Part shown: positions 20,306 to 29,390 of the stretch, in pieces
Layout of the letters: each line of letters starts with the position of its first letter
Numbering within the stretch: position 1 is the first letter of the stretch
Assembly (NCBI RefSeq): GCF_030711405.1
Contig: NZ_JAULSI010000017.1
Location: 1 to 64,000 of the forward strand
Origin: Massilia brevitalea
GTDB taxonomy: Bacteria; Pseudomonadota; Gammaproteobacteria; Burkholderiales; Burkholderiaceae_D
Length of the DNA stretch: 64,000 nt
Direction of reading: 5' to 3'
Notes under the pieces: generated by a model
Database searches by the model: none
The model's input: only the letters and a program-made list of their open reading frames with translations
What the model was told of the DNA's origin: nothing
Program-made: the position numbers and the translations under genes

Positions 20306-20651
20306 GGATGCCTTATTACATTTTCTTCTAATAGGCGTCCATATTCGCACTTGCTACTCATAAAACAAACGAAAGAAACGTCATTTGCATAGATGAATAC
20401 GCTATTAACCGGGCGCCAACGATTGGGCGCTACCTCGCAAATGTGCTTGCTCTTTGATTATCCAACCAGAAAAATGCCACATGGAAATTAACTTTTTACA
20501 ACAGAATCAGATTACCCACTTTACTTAATAACAATTTCTTGTATACTTATAGTAAGTGGGAAAACTATCCCACAGTAACAATCCAAAACGCCCTTACTGC
20601 GCCTTTGCCGGCACGGGATCGGCTCACGCGCCATTCGGGAGAGACGCATCC
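20306..20651. other. AT-rich divergent regulatory region between cysT and the Dlt-like locus
   Basis: About 345 bp without a gene. It is clearly more AT-rich than its surroundings and must hold the cysT promoter (minus) and the promoter of the Dlt-like genes (plus). A CysB site is expected on the cysT side, but I cannot assign its position from a degenerate consensus. Confidence 0.6.
20519..20573 (+). promoter_or_regulatory. Candidate promoter and operator of the Dlt-like locus
   Basis: CTTTAC (20519-20524) and TATACT (20542-20547) are spaced 17 bp, a plausible sigma-70 promoter. Immediately downstream an inverted repeat GTGGGA-N6-TCCCAC (20556-20573) overlaps the expected transcript start and could be an operator. 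Confidence 0.45.
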
Positions 20652-23432
20652 ATGTCGGAACTGTTGTTTGCAAGGCACTTGCGCGAAGGTGGCGTCGCGC
20701 CTGCTATTGTTACCGATACCGGCGTGCGCCTGAGCTACCTGCAACTGGCCGAGGCCGTCGAGGCACAGGCCGCGCGCCTGCCGGCGCCAGCACGCCTGGT
20801 CATCCTCGAAGCCGCCAACACCGTCGACTGCGTTGTCGCCTACCTCGCCTGCCTGCATGCGGGCTACCCGGTAGTGCTGGCCGAACCAGGCTCGACCGCC
20901 GCCGACCCGCGTACCAGCCTCACCTATGGCGCGGCGCTGGTCTATCGCGAAGGCGAACATGGCTGGGGCTTCGAAGCCTTGCCGGCGGCGCATGCGCCCG
21001 CGCTGCACCCTGAGCTGTGTATCCTGCTCTCGACCTCGGGCACGACCGGCAGCCCGAAGCTGGTGCGCCTGTCGCGCGCGAACATCGGGTCGAATGCCGC
21101 CGCCATCGCCGACTACCTCGGCATCGATGCGGGCGACCGCGCCATCACCAGCCTGCCGCTGTACTACTCCTACGGCATGTCGGTCCTGAATTCGCATCTG
21201 CACGCCGGCGCCACCATCCTGCTCACCGCGCGCTCGGTCGCCGACCCGCAGTTCTGGACCTTTTTCGAGGAAGAAGCGGCAACCAGCCTGTCCGGCGTGC
21301 CGTTTACCTTCGACCTGCTGGAGCGCATCGGCTTTCGCGGACAGCATTATCCGTCGCTGCGCTACCTGGCCCAGGCCGGCGGACGCCTGCCGGCCGAGCG
21401 CGTGCGCCTGTACGCGCAGTGGGCGGCGGCGGCGCGCAAGCAGGTGTTCGTCATGTACGGCCAGACCGAGGCCAGCCCGCGCATGGCCTATGTGCCGCCG
21501 GACCAGCTACTGGACAACATCGATGCCATCGGCATCCCGATCCCCGGCGGCAGCTTCGAGCTGATCGGCGAGGATGGTGAATTGGTGCTGGCCGCCGGCA
21601 CCCCGGGCGAGTTGGTCTACCGCGGCCCGAACGTGATGATGGGCTATGCCGAATCGGCCGCCGACCTGGCGCTGGGCTGCGGCCCGGACGTCCTGCGTAC
21701 CGGCGACCTGGCCTGCCGCAAGGAAAACGGCTGCTATGCCATCGTCGGGCGCAAGAGCCGCTTCTCGAAGATCGTCGGCCTGCGCATCAGCCTGGACGAA
21801 ATCGAACGCTGGGTCCATGCGCGCGGCCTGCAGGGCATCGTCAGCGGCGACGACGCCCTGGTGGTGGTGGCGCTGACCGGCGCCGCCGATCCGGCCAATG
21901 TGAAGCAGGCGCTCAGGCAGGAGCTGGCGCAACGCTTCGGCCTGCCGCTGTCGGCGCTGGCCGTGCTGCACCTGGACGCGCTGCCGGTCCTTCCTTCGAA
22001 CAAGTTCGATTACCGCGCCGTGTTGCGCCTGGGCCATGAAGCCGCGGCGCAGGCACAGGCCCAGCCAGGACAGCAGCGCCTGATCGATGCCTACCGTGAA
22101 ATCCTCGGCAATCCCGACGTGCGTCCGCAGGACAGTTTCCTCGACCTGGGCGGCGATTCGATCAACCTGGTCGAGCTGTCACTGGCGCTGGAACAGTACC
22201 TGGGCGCGGTGCCGGACAACTGGGAAGCGCAGTCGATTGCCTCGCTCGAAGCGCTGAGGGACAAGCCGGTAGCGGCGCCGGGCGGCGCGGCCAACGACGC
22301 CGGCTGGCGTTCCAGCGGCCTGCTGCGCGCCGGCCTGGTGGCGCTGGCCCTGCTGGTGGGCGGCGAAGTCTTGCTGCAGGGGCGCGCCTACCTGAAGACC
22401 GGGCGCAGCGCGCTCGACCTGGCCACCGGCCAGAGCCGGGTGGCGATGAACGAGCACTACGGCGTCAAGACCTACCGCCCGAATTTGCGCGAGGTCTCGC
22501 AAAAAGAGGGCCGCGAATTCAGCACCAACTCGCTGGGCTTTCGCAGCGCCGAGATCACGCCCGAACCAGTCCCCGGCGAATTCCGGCTGGTCGTCGTCGG
22601 CGCTTCCACCGTCGCCGGCGCCTATGCCAAGACCAACGACAGCACCTTCCCGGCCCTGCTCGAGCGCCGCCTGCGCCAGGCCATGCCGGGCCGCACGGTG
22701 AACGTCATCAATGCCGGCGTCGAGGGCTACACCCTGCGCGAAATCGAGATCCTGGTCGAACGCGGCGTGATTCCGCTGCGCCCGACCGCGGTGCTGGTGT
22801 ATGCCGGCTTCAACGACATGGCCTATATCTGCCGCAACAGCGCCGGCGTCTCGTCGCCGCTGCAGCCGCTGCCGGCGCCCTCGCTGCCAAGCTGGACCCT
22901 GAGCGGCACCATGATTTCCAAGAATACCGTGACGCTGCGCGATTCCCCGGCGCGCGCCGGCATCGTCGACCCCACCGACCGCATCCCCGACTCCTACCGC
23001 CAGGGGCTGGACAGCATCATCACCAAGCTCGAGGGCGCCGGCATCGCGCCGGTCCTGCTGACGGTGGCGCGCGGCTTCCGGCCTGAAGACGGCGCGGCCG
23101 GCCGCAAGCTGGCCACCAGCGCCCTGTACTACAACCATTGCCTCGACTACGACGGGCTGAACAAGGCCGGCAACCTGTTCAACGGGGTGATCGCCGACGT
23201 TGCCCGCAGCCGCAAGGTGCCGCTGGTCGACCTCGGCCAGGCCATGCCGGGCGGGCCCAAGTATTTCGTCGATGCCGCCCACTTCACTGCCGCCGGCGAG
23301 GAAGCGGCGTCCGGGCTGATCTACCAGGCGCTGATCAACGACACGCCACTGGTTCGCCCTGCCGGGGTCGTCGCCCAGAATCAAGCTCAACCTCAGGCAC
23401 AAGCTCAGTTACAACCCGCCGCAGCACACTGA
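20652..23432 (+). CDS. Fused adenylation - carrier - transmembrane - SGNH hydrolase protein (DltA/DltC/DltD-like)
   Basis: A 926-residue multidomain protein. Residues about 1-455 are an AMP-forming adenylation domain with the P-loop LLSTSGTTGSPKLVRLSR (about 126-143), YGQTEASPRMAY, LRTGDL, GRKSRFSKIVGLRISLDEIE and the Lys-containing A10 motif LPSNKFDY. A carrier domain follows, with the phosphopantetheine Ser at residue 503 in DLGGDSINLVEL. One hydrophobic helix (about 556-577) precedes a C-terminal SGNH/GDSL domain: Ser652 in VVVGASTVAG, Asn in YAGFNDM, and the Asp874/His877 pair in DAAHF. The predicted topology has adenylation and carrier domains in the cytoplasm and the SGNH domain in the periplasm. 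With the MBOAT gene 23 bp downstream, all four Dlt functions are present. The start at 20652 has a GGGAGAG site. The activated acid and the acceptor are unknown. Confidence 0.85.
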   Translation: MSELLFARHLREGGVAPAIVTDTGVRLSYLQLAEAVEAQAARLPAPARLVILEAANTVDCVVAYLACLHAGYPVVLAEPGSTAADPRTSLTYGAALVYREGEHGWGFEALPAAHAPALHPELCILLSTSGTTGSPKLVRLSRANIGSNAAAIADYLGIDAGDRAITSLPLYYSYGMSVLNSHLHAGATILLTARSVADPQFWTFFEEEAATSLSGVPFTFDLLERIGFRGQHYPSLRYLAQAGGRLPAERVRLYAQWAAAARKQVFVMYGQTEASPRMAYVPPDQLLDNIDAIGIPIPGGSFELIGEDGELVLAAGTPGELVYRGPNVMMGYAESAADLALGCGPDVLRTGDLACRKENGCYAIVGRKSRFSKIVGLRISLDEIERWVHARGLQGIVSGDDALVVVALTGAADPANVKQALRQELAQRFGLPLSALAVLHLDALPVLPSNKFDYRAVLRLGHEAAAQAQAQPGQQRLIDAYREILGNPDVRPQDSFLDLGGDSINLVELSLALEQYLGAVPDNWEAQSIASLEALRDKPVAAPGGAANDAGWRSSGLLRAGLVALALLVGGEVLLQGRAYLKTGRSALDLATGQSRVAMNEHYGVKTYRPNLREVSQKEGREFSTNSLGFRSAEITPEPVPGEFRLVVVGASTVAGAYAKTNDSTFPALLERRLRQAMPGRTVNVINAGVEGYTLREIEILVERGVIPLRPTAVLVYAGFNDMAYICRNSAGVSSPLQPLPAPSLPSWTLSGTMISKNTVTLRDSPARAGIVDPTDRIPDSYRQGLDSIITKLEGAGIAPVLLTVARGFRPEDGAAGRKLATSALYYNHCLDYDGLNKAGNLFNGVIADVARSRKVPLVDLGQAMPGGPKYFVDAAHFTAAGEEAASGLIYQALINDTPLVRPAGVVAQNQAQPQAQAQLQPAAAH

Positions 23433-23455
23433 AACCGGAAACGAGACTTCACGCA

Positions 23456-24871
23456 ATGGATATTACCGGCTTCGGCTACCTGGTCTTTCTCACGGCAGTG
23501 CTCGCCGTCCACCGCCTGCTGCGGGGGCGGCACGGCGCGCAAAAGCTGCTGCTGACGGCGGCCAGCTATTACTTTTATGCGAGCATCGACTGGCGCTTCT
23601 GCGGATTGCTGCTGGCCCTGACTGCCATCAACTACGTGGCCGGCAACGCCGTGGCCCACAACACCGACCGCGGCGCCCAGAAGCGCGCGATCACCGGCGC
23701 CGTCGTGCTCAGCCTGAGCCTGCTGGGCTATTTCAAGTACCTGAATTTCTTCGGGACCATGGTCAATTCCCTGTCCGACTGGCTCGGCATGGGCAGCCTG
23801 GTGCCCTTCGTGCAGATCCTGCTGCCGGTCGGCATCTCCTTCCTGACCTTCCAGGCGCTCACCTACCCGGTCGCGCTGTATGCCGGCCGCATCGAACGCC
23901 CCAGCAGCCTGCTCGATTTCTCGCTGTTCATGGCCTTCTTCCCGCGCCTGCTGTCGGGGCCCATCGTCACGGCCGAATACTTCCTGCCGCAACTGGCGAC
24001 CCCGCGCGTGGCGACCCAGGCCCAGCAATTCGAAGGGCTGGCGCTGATCATGCGCGGCATCGTCAAGAAGGTACTGATCGCCGACACCCTGGGCGCCTGC
24101 CTGGTCGACCCCGCCTTTGCTCGGCCGGGCGACTTTTCCACCGGCTTCCTGTGGCTGGCCCTGTTCGGCTACAGCTTCCAGGTCTACCTCGACCTGAGCG
24201 GCTACACCGACATGGCGCGCGGCGCCGCGTCCCTGTTCGGCTACCGCCTGCCTGTGAACTTCAACCGGCCCTACCTGGCCACCAGCATCGCGAACTTCTG
24301 GCAGCGCTGGCACATCACCATGTCTTCGTTCTTCCGCAACTACCTGTACGAGCCGCTGTCGAAGTGGCACGTGGTGCCGACCTACGTGAACTTGCTGATC
24401 GTGTTCGTGGCGATTGGCCTGTGGCATGGCGCCGGCTGGAAGTTCGTGGTCTACGGCCTGCTGCACGGCTCGATGGTGGCGATCGGCCACCACCGCGACA
24501 TGGCGCGCGCCCGGCGCGGCGCCCCGCTGGTCTACCGCGGCCGGCGCCTGGCGCTGCAGGTCGCCTTCATCTTCGTGGTGGTGGTGCTGACGCGCCTGCT
24601 GTTCCGCAGTACCGACCTGGACGCGGCCGGCGCCTACATGCTGCGCCTGGTGCAGCCGGCGGCCGGCCAGTTCCCGCTGTCGGTGGCCGGCTTCCTGGCC
24701 CTGGCCGCCGCCGCCGGCCTGCATTTCACGCCGGTACACTGGCGCGACCGCTTCATGGCCTATGTGACGGCGCAGCCGGCCTGGCTGTTCGGCGTCGGCC
24801 TGGTCGCTACCCTGTACATGGTGGCCGCCATGACGCGCGGCCAGAGCGGCTTCATTTATTTTCAGTTCTGA
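23456..24871 (+). CDS. MBOAT-family O-acyltransferase (DltB/AlgI-like)
   Basis: A polytopic membrane protein of 471 residues. The MBOAT core shows FNRPYLATSIANFWQRWHIT (about residues 268-287, including the conserved WHxS-type His) and the catalytic-type His in IGLWHGAGWKFVVYGLLHG (about 320-338). AlgI and DltB use these residues to move an acyl group across the membrane or onto a polymer. It lies 23 bp after the adenylation-carrier-SGNH gene, so the two almost certainly form one operon. It most likely takes the acyl group from that carrier domain. The first gene's SGNH domain may be the periplasmic transferase or editing partner. Confidence 0.9.
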   Translation: MDITGFGYLVFLTAVLAVHRLLRGRHGAQKLLLTAASYYFYASIDWRFCGLLLALTAINYVAGNAVAHNTDRGAQKRAITGAVVLSLSLLGYFKYLNFFGTMVNSLSDWLGMGSLVPFVQILLPVGISFLTFQALTYPVALYAGRIERPSSLLDFSLFMAFFPRLLSGPIVTAEYFLPQLATPRVATQAQQFEGLALIMRGIVKKVLIADTLGACLVDPAFARPGDFSTGFLWLALFGYSFQVYLDLSGYTDMARGAASLFGYRLPVNFNRPYLATSIANFWQRWHITMSSFFRNYLYEPLSKWHVVPTYVNLLIVFVAIGLWHGAGWKFVVYGLLHGSMVAIGHHRDMARARRGAPLVYRGRRLALQVAFIFVVVVLTRLLFRSTDLDAAGAYMLRLVQPAAGQFPLSVAGFLALAAAAGLHFTPVHWRDRFMAYVTAQPAWLFGVGLVATLYMVAAMTRGQSGFIYFQF

Positions 24872-24872
24872 T

Positions 24873-25646
24873 TCAGAAAACCAGCTTGGCGGCGACACCG
24901 GTCAGCGTGACCGCCAGCAGCGCGCGCAGGAAGCGTTCCGGCACCTTGCGCGCCAGCATCGAACCCAGGGTGATGCCCGGCAGCGAGCCGATTAGCAGGG
25001 TCAGCAGCAACATCCAGTCGATCGAACCCAGCCACCAGTGACCAAGCGCGGCAATCGCCGTCAGCGGCACGGCGTAGGCGATGTCGGTGCCGGCCACCTC
25101 GGCCGGGGTCAGCTTCGGATACAGCAGCACCAGCAGGGTCGCGCCGATGGCGCCGGCGCCGATCGAGGACACCGTCACCAGCACGCCGAGGATGGCGCCG
25201 GAGACCACAGTGGCCGTTGTCAGTGCCTTGCCCTGCAGCTGGCGTTCGGGATGGGCGCTCATCCAGGCGATCATGCGGCGCCGGAACAGCAATGCGACCA
25301 CGGTCAGCATCACCGAACCGGCAATCGAGTAGCGAATCACCTGGCCGATATGGGCGTCGAGCGCGCCGAAATGGCGCAGCGCCAGCGTCGACACCAGGGC
25401 CGCCGGCAACGCACCCAGGCACAGGCGGCGCACGATGGTCCAGTCGACAGTGTTGTTGAAGCGGTGGGTGATGGTGCCGGCGCCCTTCGTGATCGAGGCA
25501 AAGGCCAGGTCGGTGCCCACGGCAACGGTGGGCGAGACGCCGAACAGCAGCGTGAGCAGCGGCGTCATCAGCGAACCGCCGCCAACGCCCGTCATGCCCA
25601 CCAGCAGGCCAACCGCGAAGCCGGCGGTGATATAGGTGATTAACAT
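24873..25646 (-). CDS. TauE/SafE-family membrane transporter
   Basis: A 257-residue membrane protein with about eight hydrophobic segments and the family's opening GLLVGMTGVGGGSLMTPLL (about residues 14-32). Members export sulfite, sulfoacetate or related organosulfur anions. It is convergent with the MBOAT gene; the stop codons are one base apart. The sulfate operon lies about 4.6 kb away, so a sulfur-related role is possible but not shown. Confidence 0.88.
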   Translation of the reverse strand: MLITYITAGFAVGLLVGMTGVGGGSLMTPLLTLLFGVSPTVAVGTDLAFASITKGAGTITHRFNNTVDWTIVRRLCLGALPAALVSTLALRHFGALDAHIGQVIRYSIAGSVMLTVVALLFRRRMIAWMSAHPERQLQGKALTTATVVSGAILGVLVTVSSIGAGAIGATLLVLLYPKLTPAEVAGTDIAYAVPLTAIAALGHWWLGSIDWMLLLTLLIGSLPGITLGSMLARKVPERFLRALLAVTLTGVAAKLVF

Positions 25647-25750
25647 GCATGGTCCCTAAGGTGAACCCAAGAGTAAGCGGGGTCAGCCGTGGGACAAACG
25701 ACAGCTTCCTTATTTGCTTATGCGGAGGCTGTGTTTGGGGTGGGGATTTT

Positions 25751-25890
25751 GTAGGGTGGGCTCTTGAGCCCACGCGGTCTCATCGTTTGATACCACGCGG
25801 CGCAACCAGGACGCCAACGTACGCGACCCTACCGGGATGGGTTTCGACATATTGCCGTGGTACCGCGTGGGCACGAGTGCCCACCCTACG
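25751..25890. repeat. Intact facing pair of dispersed palindromic repeats
   Basis: Left module 25751-25778 (GTAGGGTGGGCT ... AGCCCACGCGGT) and right module 25862-25890 (ACCGCGTGGGCAC ... GTGCCCACCCTACG) face each other across about 83 bp. The element fills the gap between the TauE-type and peroxiredoxin genes, both on the minus strand. Confidence 0.85.
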
Positions 25891-25927
25891 GGTTTCGACC
25901 GTTCAACGGCCGAGGATGCCGGCGAAC

Positions 25928-26566
25928 TTACTTGTTCGGCTGCGGCGTCAAACGCAGATACGGCTTCGGCGACGTGAAGCCTTTCGGATATTTTTCAGCC
26001 AGCACGGCCGGATCCTGCACCGTCAGCGGAATGATCACGTCGTCGCCATCCTTCCAGTTGCCCGGCGTGGCGACCGTATAGCCGTCGGTCAGCTGCAGGG
26101 CGTCGATCACGCGCAGGACTTCGTCGAAGTTGCGGCCGGTGCTCATCGGGTAGGTGATGGTCAGGCGCACTTTTTTCTTCGGATCGATGACGAACAGCGA
26201 GCGCACGGTAGCCGTCGCCGATTGTTCCGGGTGGATCATGTCGTACAGCGTGGAGACCGACTTGTCGGCATCGGCGATGATCGGGAAGCCGACCACGGTC
26301 TGCTGGGTTTCCTCGATGTCCTTGATCCAGCTCTTGTGCTGTTCGGCAGCGTCGACCGACAGCGCGATCGCCTTGACGTTGCGCTTGTCGAATTCCGGCT
26401 TCAGCTTGGCGGTCAGGCCGAGTTCGGTGGTGCAGACCGGGGTGAAGTCGGCAGGGTGCGAGAACAGCACCACCCAGGAGTCGCCTGCCCATTCGTGGAA
26501 GCGGATGCGGCCGATGCTGGAATCTTGTTCAAAGTCAGGTGCGGTGTCGCCGAGGCGTAAGCTCAT
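25928..26566 (-). CDS. 1-Cys peroxiredoxin (Prx6 type)
   Basis: Reduces hydrogen peroxide and organic peroxides. The peroxidatic Cys45 sits in DFTPVCTTE. The 212-residue length and the long C-terminal region (TPGNWKDGDDVIIP near residue 163) match the Prx6/AhpC-TSA 1-Cys group. The start at 26566 is preceded by GGAG six bases upstream; another ATG two codons earlier lacks spacing for this site. No dedicated reductase is adjacent. Confidence 0.93.
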   Translation of the reverse strand: MSLRLGDTAPDFEQDSSIGRIRFHEWAGDSWVVLFSHPADFTPVCTTELGLTAKLKPEFDKRNVKAIALSVDAAEQHKSWIKDIEETQQTVVGFPIIADADKSVSTLYDMIHPEQSATATVRSLFVIDPKKKVRLTITYPMSTGRNFDEVLRVIDALQLTDGYTVATPGNWKDGDDVIIPLTVQDPAVLAEKYPKGFTSPKPYLRLTPQPNK

Positions 26567-26667
26567 GTTCATCTCCGTGTCAGGACAGTGTTGAGGCGGC
26601 GCCACCATGACGCCGCCGAAAGACATCGTGCCTATTGTGGAGCATTTTATATAAGCTTGTCGAGTTA

Positions 26668-27054
26668 TCACCCAAACCGGTTATAAAGAATCGTCGCCCA
26701 GGTGATCGCCGCCAATACAACCGTCAGGCCGACGGCCGCGCTGCCGAAGTCCTTGGCGTTCTTCGACAAAGGATGGCGCTCGAGGGAAATGCGGTCGACC
26801 ACCGCCTCGAAGGCCGAGTTGATGAGTTCGACGATCAGCACCAGCAGCAGTACGCCGATCAGCACCAGCTTCTGGAAGCTCGACACCGGCAGCACGAAGG
26901 CGAAGACCACGCCCAGCACGAACACCAGCAATTCCTGGCGGAAGGCGTGCTCGCTGCGCCAGGCCGTGACCAGGCCCTGGATCGAATAATTGGAGGCGTT
27001 GATGATGCGCCGGAATCCGCTTTTGCTCTTGAACTCGCTGACTGGCTCTTCCAT
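26668..27054 (-). CDS. dgkA: Diacylglycerol kinase
   Basis: Small inner-membrane kinase that recycles diacylglycerol to phosphatidic acid. The 128-residue product has three membrane helices and the family signatures RIINASNYSIQGL near the N-terminus, ELINSAFEAVVDRIS and the HPLSKNAKDFGSAAV motif with its catalytic Glu region. The ATG at 27054 has a GACGGA-type site upstream. Confidence 0.93.
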   Translation of the reverse strand: MEEPVSEFKSKSGFRRIINASNYSIQGLVTAWRSEHAFRQELLVFVLGVVFAFVLPVSSFQKLVLIGVLLLVLIVELINSAFEAVVDRISLERHPLSKNAKDFGSAAVGLTVVLAAITWATILYNRFG

Positions 27055-27177
27055 TTTATTTCCGTCATGACATGCAGAACTGTCATTATGCATTAGACGC
27101 CGGGCACTAGCGAATCGGTCGCCGTTTTTCGCATTATGGTATAAAGTAAAGCGATACTGCACTGCACCAACCACATC

Positions 27178-27963
27178 ATGAAAATCGACACCCTTGAACC
27201 GGCCAAGACTTCGATCCAGGTGATTGAACGCATGGTCGCGCTGCTCGACGCCCTGGCCACCTATCCGGACCCCGTCAGTTTGAAGGAATTGTCCCGGGTT
27301 TCGGGCCTGCATCCGTCGACCGCGCACCGCATCCTGAACGACATGGTGGTCACACGCTTCGTCGACCGCGTCGAGCCCGGCACCTACCGCCTTGGCATGC
27401 GCCTGCTGGAACTGGGCAATGTGGTGAAGAGCCGGCTCTCGGTACGCGAGGCGGCGCTCGACTTCATGCGCGCCCTGCACAAGAAAACCCAGCAGACCGT
27501 GAATTTGTCGGTGCGCCAGGGCGACGAGATCGTCTACATCGACCGCGCGTTTTCCGAGCGCTCGGGCATGCAGGTGGTGCGCGCCATCGGCGGACGCGGT
27601 CCGCTGCACCTGACCTCCACCGGGAAACTTTTCCTGTCGGTGGACGAAGCGAAAGCCATCCGCGCCTATGCCACCCGCACCGGGCTGGCCGGCCACAACA
27701 AGAATTCGATCACGGATCTCAGCAAGCTCGAACGCGAGCTGGGCCTGGTGCGCGCGCGCGGCTATGCGCGCGACAACGAGGAGCTGGAACTGGGCGTGCG
27801 CTGCATGGCCGCCGGCATCTACGACGACGGCGGCAAGCTGGTGGCGGGCTTGTCGATCTCGGCCCCGGCCGACCGCCTGCAGGAAGACTGGCTCGACGAC
27901 CTGGTGCAGACCGCCGGGCAGATTTCGTCCACACTCGGCTTCCGCCCCGCATCAGCAGCCTGA
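27178..27963 (+). CDS. IclR-family transcriptional regulator
   Basis: A 261-residue regulator with an N-terminal winged helix (VSLKELSRVSGLHPSTAHRI, about residues 38-57) and a C-terminal IclR effector domain (about residues 85-255, including NEELELGVRCMAAGIYDDGG). Effector and targets unknown. It is divergent from dgkA, with no adjacent catabolic operon. Confidence 0.9.
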   Translation: MKIDTLEPAKTSIQVIERMVALLDALATYPDPVSLKELSRVSGLHPSTAHRILNDMVVTRFVDRVEPGTYRLGMRLLELGNVVKSRLSVREAALDFMRALHKKTQQTVNLSVRQGDEIVYIDRAFSERSGMQVVRAIGGRGPLHLTSTGKLFLSVDEAKAIRAYATRTGLAGHNKNSITDLSKLERELGLVRARGYARDNEELELGVRCMAAGIYDDGGKLVAGLSISAPADRLQEDWLDDLVQTAGQISSTLGFRPASAA

Positions 27964-27992
27964 GCTTTGCACAGAGCTCCGATAAAAATTTC

Positions 27993-29186
27993 TTAACGCT
28001 TCTGCAGCACCGTCGCCGCCGACACCGTCGAGAACGAGGTCGGATTACCGGCTGCCGGCGCGGCGGCATGCACGGGCGGCACGATGCTGTCCGGCGTCAG
28101 CGCTTCCAGCCAGCGGCGCATGCGGCCGGCGTCGGCGGTACGCGACATCTTGCCCTTCGAATCCAGGAACACCATGATCACGTTGCGGCCCTGGATCATG
28201 GCCTGCATCACCAGGCAGCGCCCCGCTTCGTTGATGAAGCCGGTCTTTTGCAGGCCGATGTTCCAGTCCGGCAGCGCCACCAGGTAATTCGTGTTCGAGT
28301 AGCGCATCGGCCGGCCGCTCGCTTCCACCACCCAGTTCGGGTCGGTCGAATACTGGCGCAGCAGCGGCTTCTGGTGGGCAAAGGCCACCAGCTTGGCCAG
28401 GTCGCGCGCGCTCGACACGTTCTGGCTCGACAGGCCGCTGGAATCGACGTAGCGCGTATCGTTCATGCCCAGCTCTTTTGCCTTGGCATTCATCGCGGCG
28501 ACAAAGGCCTGGGTGCCGCCCGGGTAGTTACGCCCCAGCGCGGCGGCGGCGCGGTTCTCGGAACTCATCAGGGCGATGTGCAGCAGGTTGTTGCGGGTCA
28601 TGCGTGCGCCGACCGGCAGGCGCGAGCTGCTGTACTTCAGGCGGTCGACGTCGGCGGTGGTGACGGTCAGGGTTTCGTCCAGGCTCTGGCCGGCTTCGAC
28701 CACGACCAGGCCGGTCATCAGCTTGGTGATCGAGGCGATCGGCAGCGCCACGTTGGCGTTCTTTTCGAACAGCACCTCGGAACTGTTCTGGTCGAGCACG
28801 AAGGCGACGTTCGAGCGCAGCGACAGCGGATCGTCGGTCTTGTGCAGGCCGGCGATATCGCCGGCGGTGCGCAGCGCAGCCACGGCCGGGGCCGCCTTGC
28901 GTACGCCCTGGTAAGTCACACGGCGCTTGCCGTTGACCACCTCGACGCGGCGCACCAGGCGCCCGCGCTTGTTCTCGGCCACCGCCACATCCTTGCGCGC
29001 GCGCTGGGACCTGGCCACCGCCTTTTTCTTTGCCGGTTTCTTGGCAGCCTGGCGCTTTTGCTTGGCCTGCCTGGCTTTCGACCCGGCTTGCGACCCGGCC
29101 TGCGCTCCTGCGCCCGCTCCCGCCGCGGAGACCGGCTCCACCATCAGGAACAGCGATACGAGCATCGCCAATGCAAGCTTGATCAT
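27993..29186 (-). CDS. pbpG: D-alanyl-D-alanine endopeptidase, PBP7 type
   Basis: Periplasmic low-molecular-weight penicillin-binding protein that cuts peptidoglycan cross-links. After a signal peptide comes a long Lys/Ala/Arg-rich linker (about residues 25-70). The S11 peptidase domain then shows the Ser-x-x-Lys motif in PIASITKLMTG, SSEN as the S-x-N motif, and KTG in LQKTGFINEAG. The 397-residue length exceeds typical PbpG because of the basic linker. The ATG at 29186 has AAAGG upstream. Confidence 0.9.
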   Translation of the reverse strand: MIKLALAMLVSLFLMVEPVSAAGAGAGAQAGSQAGSKARQAKQKRQAAKKPAKKKAVARSQRARKDVAVAENKRGRLVRRVEVVNGKRRVTYQGVRKAAPAVAALRTAGDIAGLHKTDDPLSLRSNVAFVLDQNSSEVLFEKNANVALPIASITKLMTGLVVVEAGQSLDETLTVTTADVDRLKYSSSRLPVGARMTRNNLLHIALMSSENRAAAALGRNYPGGTQAFVAAMNAKAKELGMNDTRYVDSSGLSSQNVSSARDLAKLVAFAHQKPLLRQYSTDPNWVVEASGRPMRYSNTNYLVALPDWNIGLQKTGFINEAGRCLVMQAMIQGRNVIMVFLDSKGKMSRTADAGRMRRWLEALTPDSIVPPVHAAAPAAGNPTSFSTVSAATVLQKR

Positions 29187-29390
29187 TTCGACTTTACCTT
29201 TCAACCGCTGACCGGACTGCCCCCAGCAGTACGCTGCGTATTGCTGAGGTACGACTCAAGTGTAGCCTGCCCAGCCCGCGGCACAAGCAGAATTCACGTT
29301 TTCGTGACCATTTTGCCGCACTTCAACGCAAAACGGCGCACGCACACGTAACAAAAGCGCCTTTTGATTCAAGTATTTACACGAAATGTG

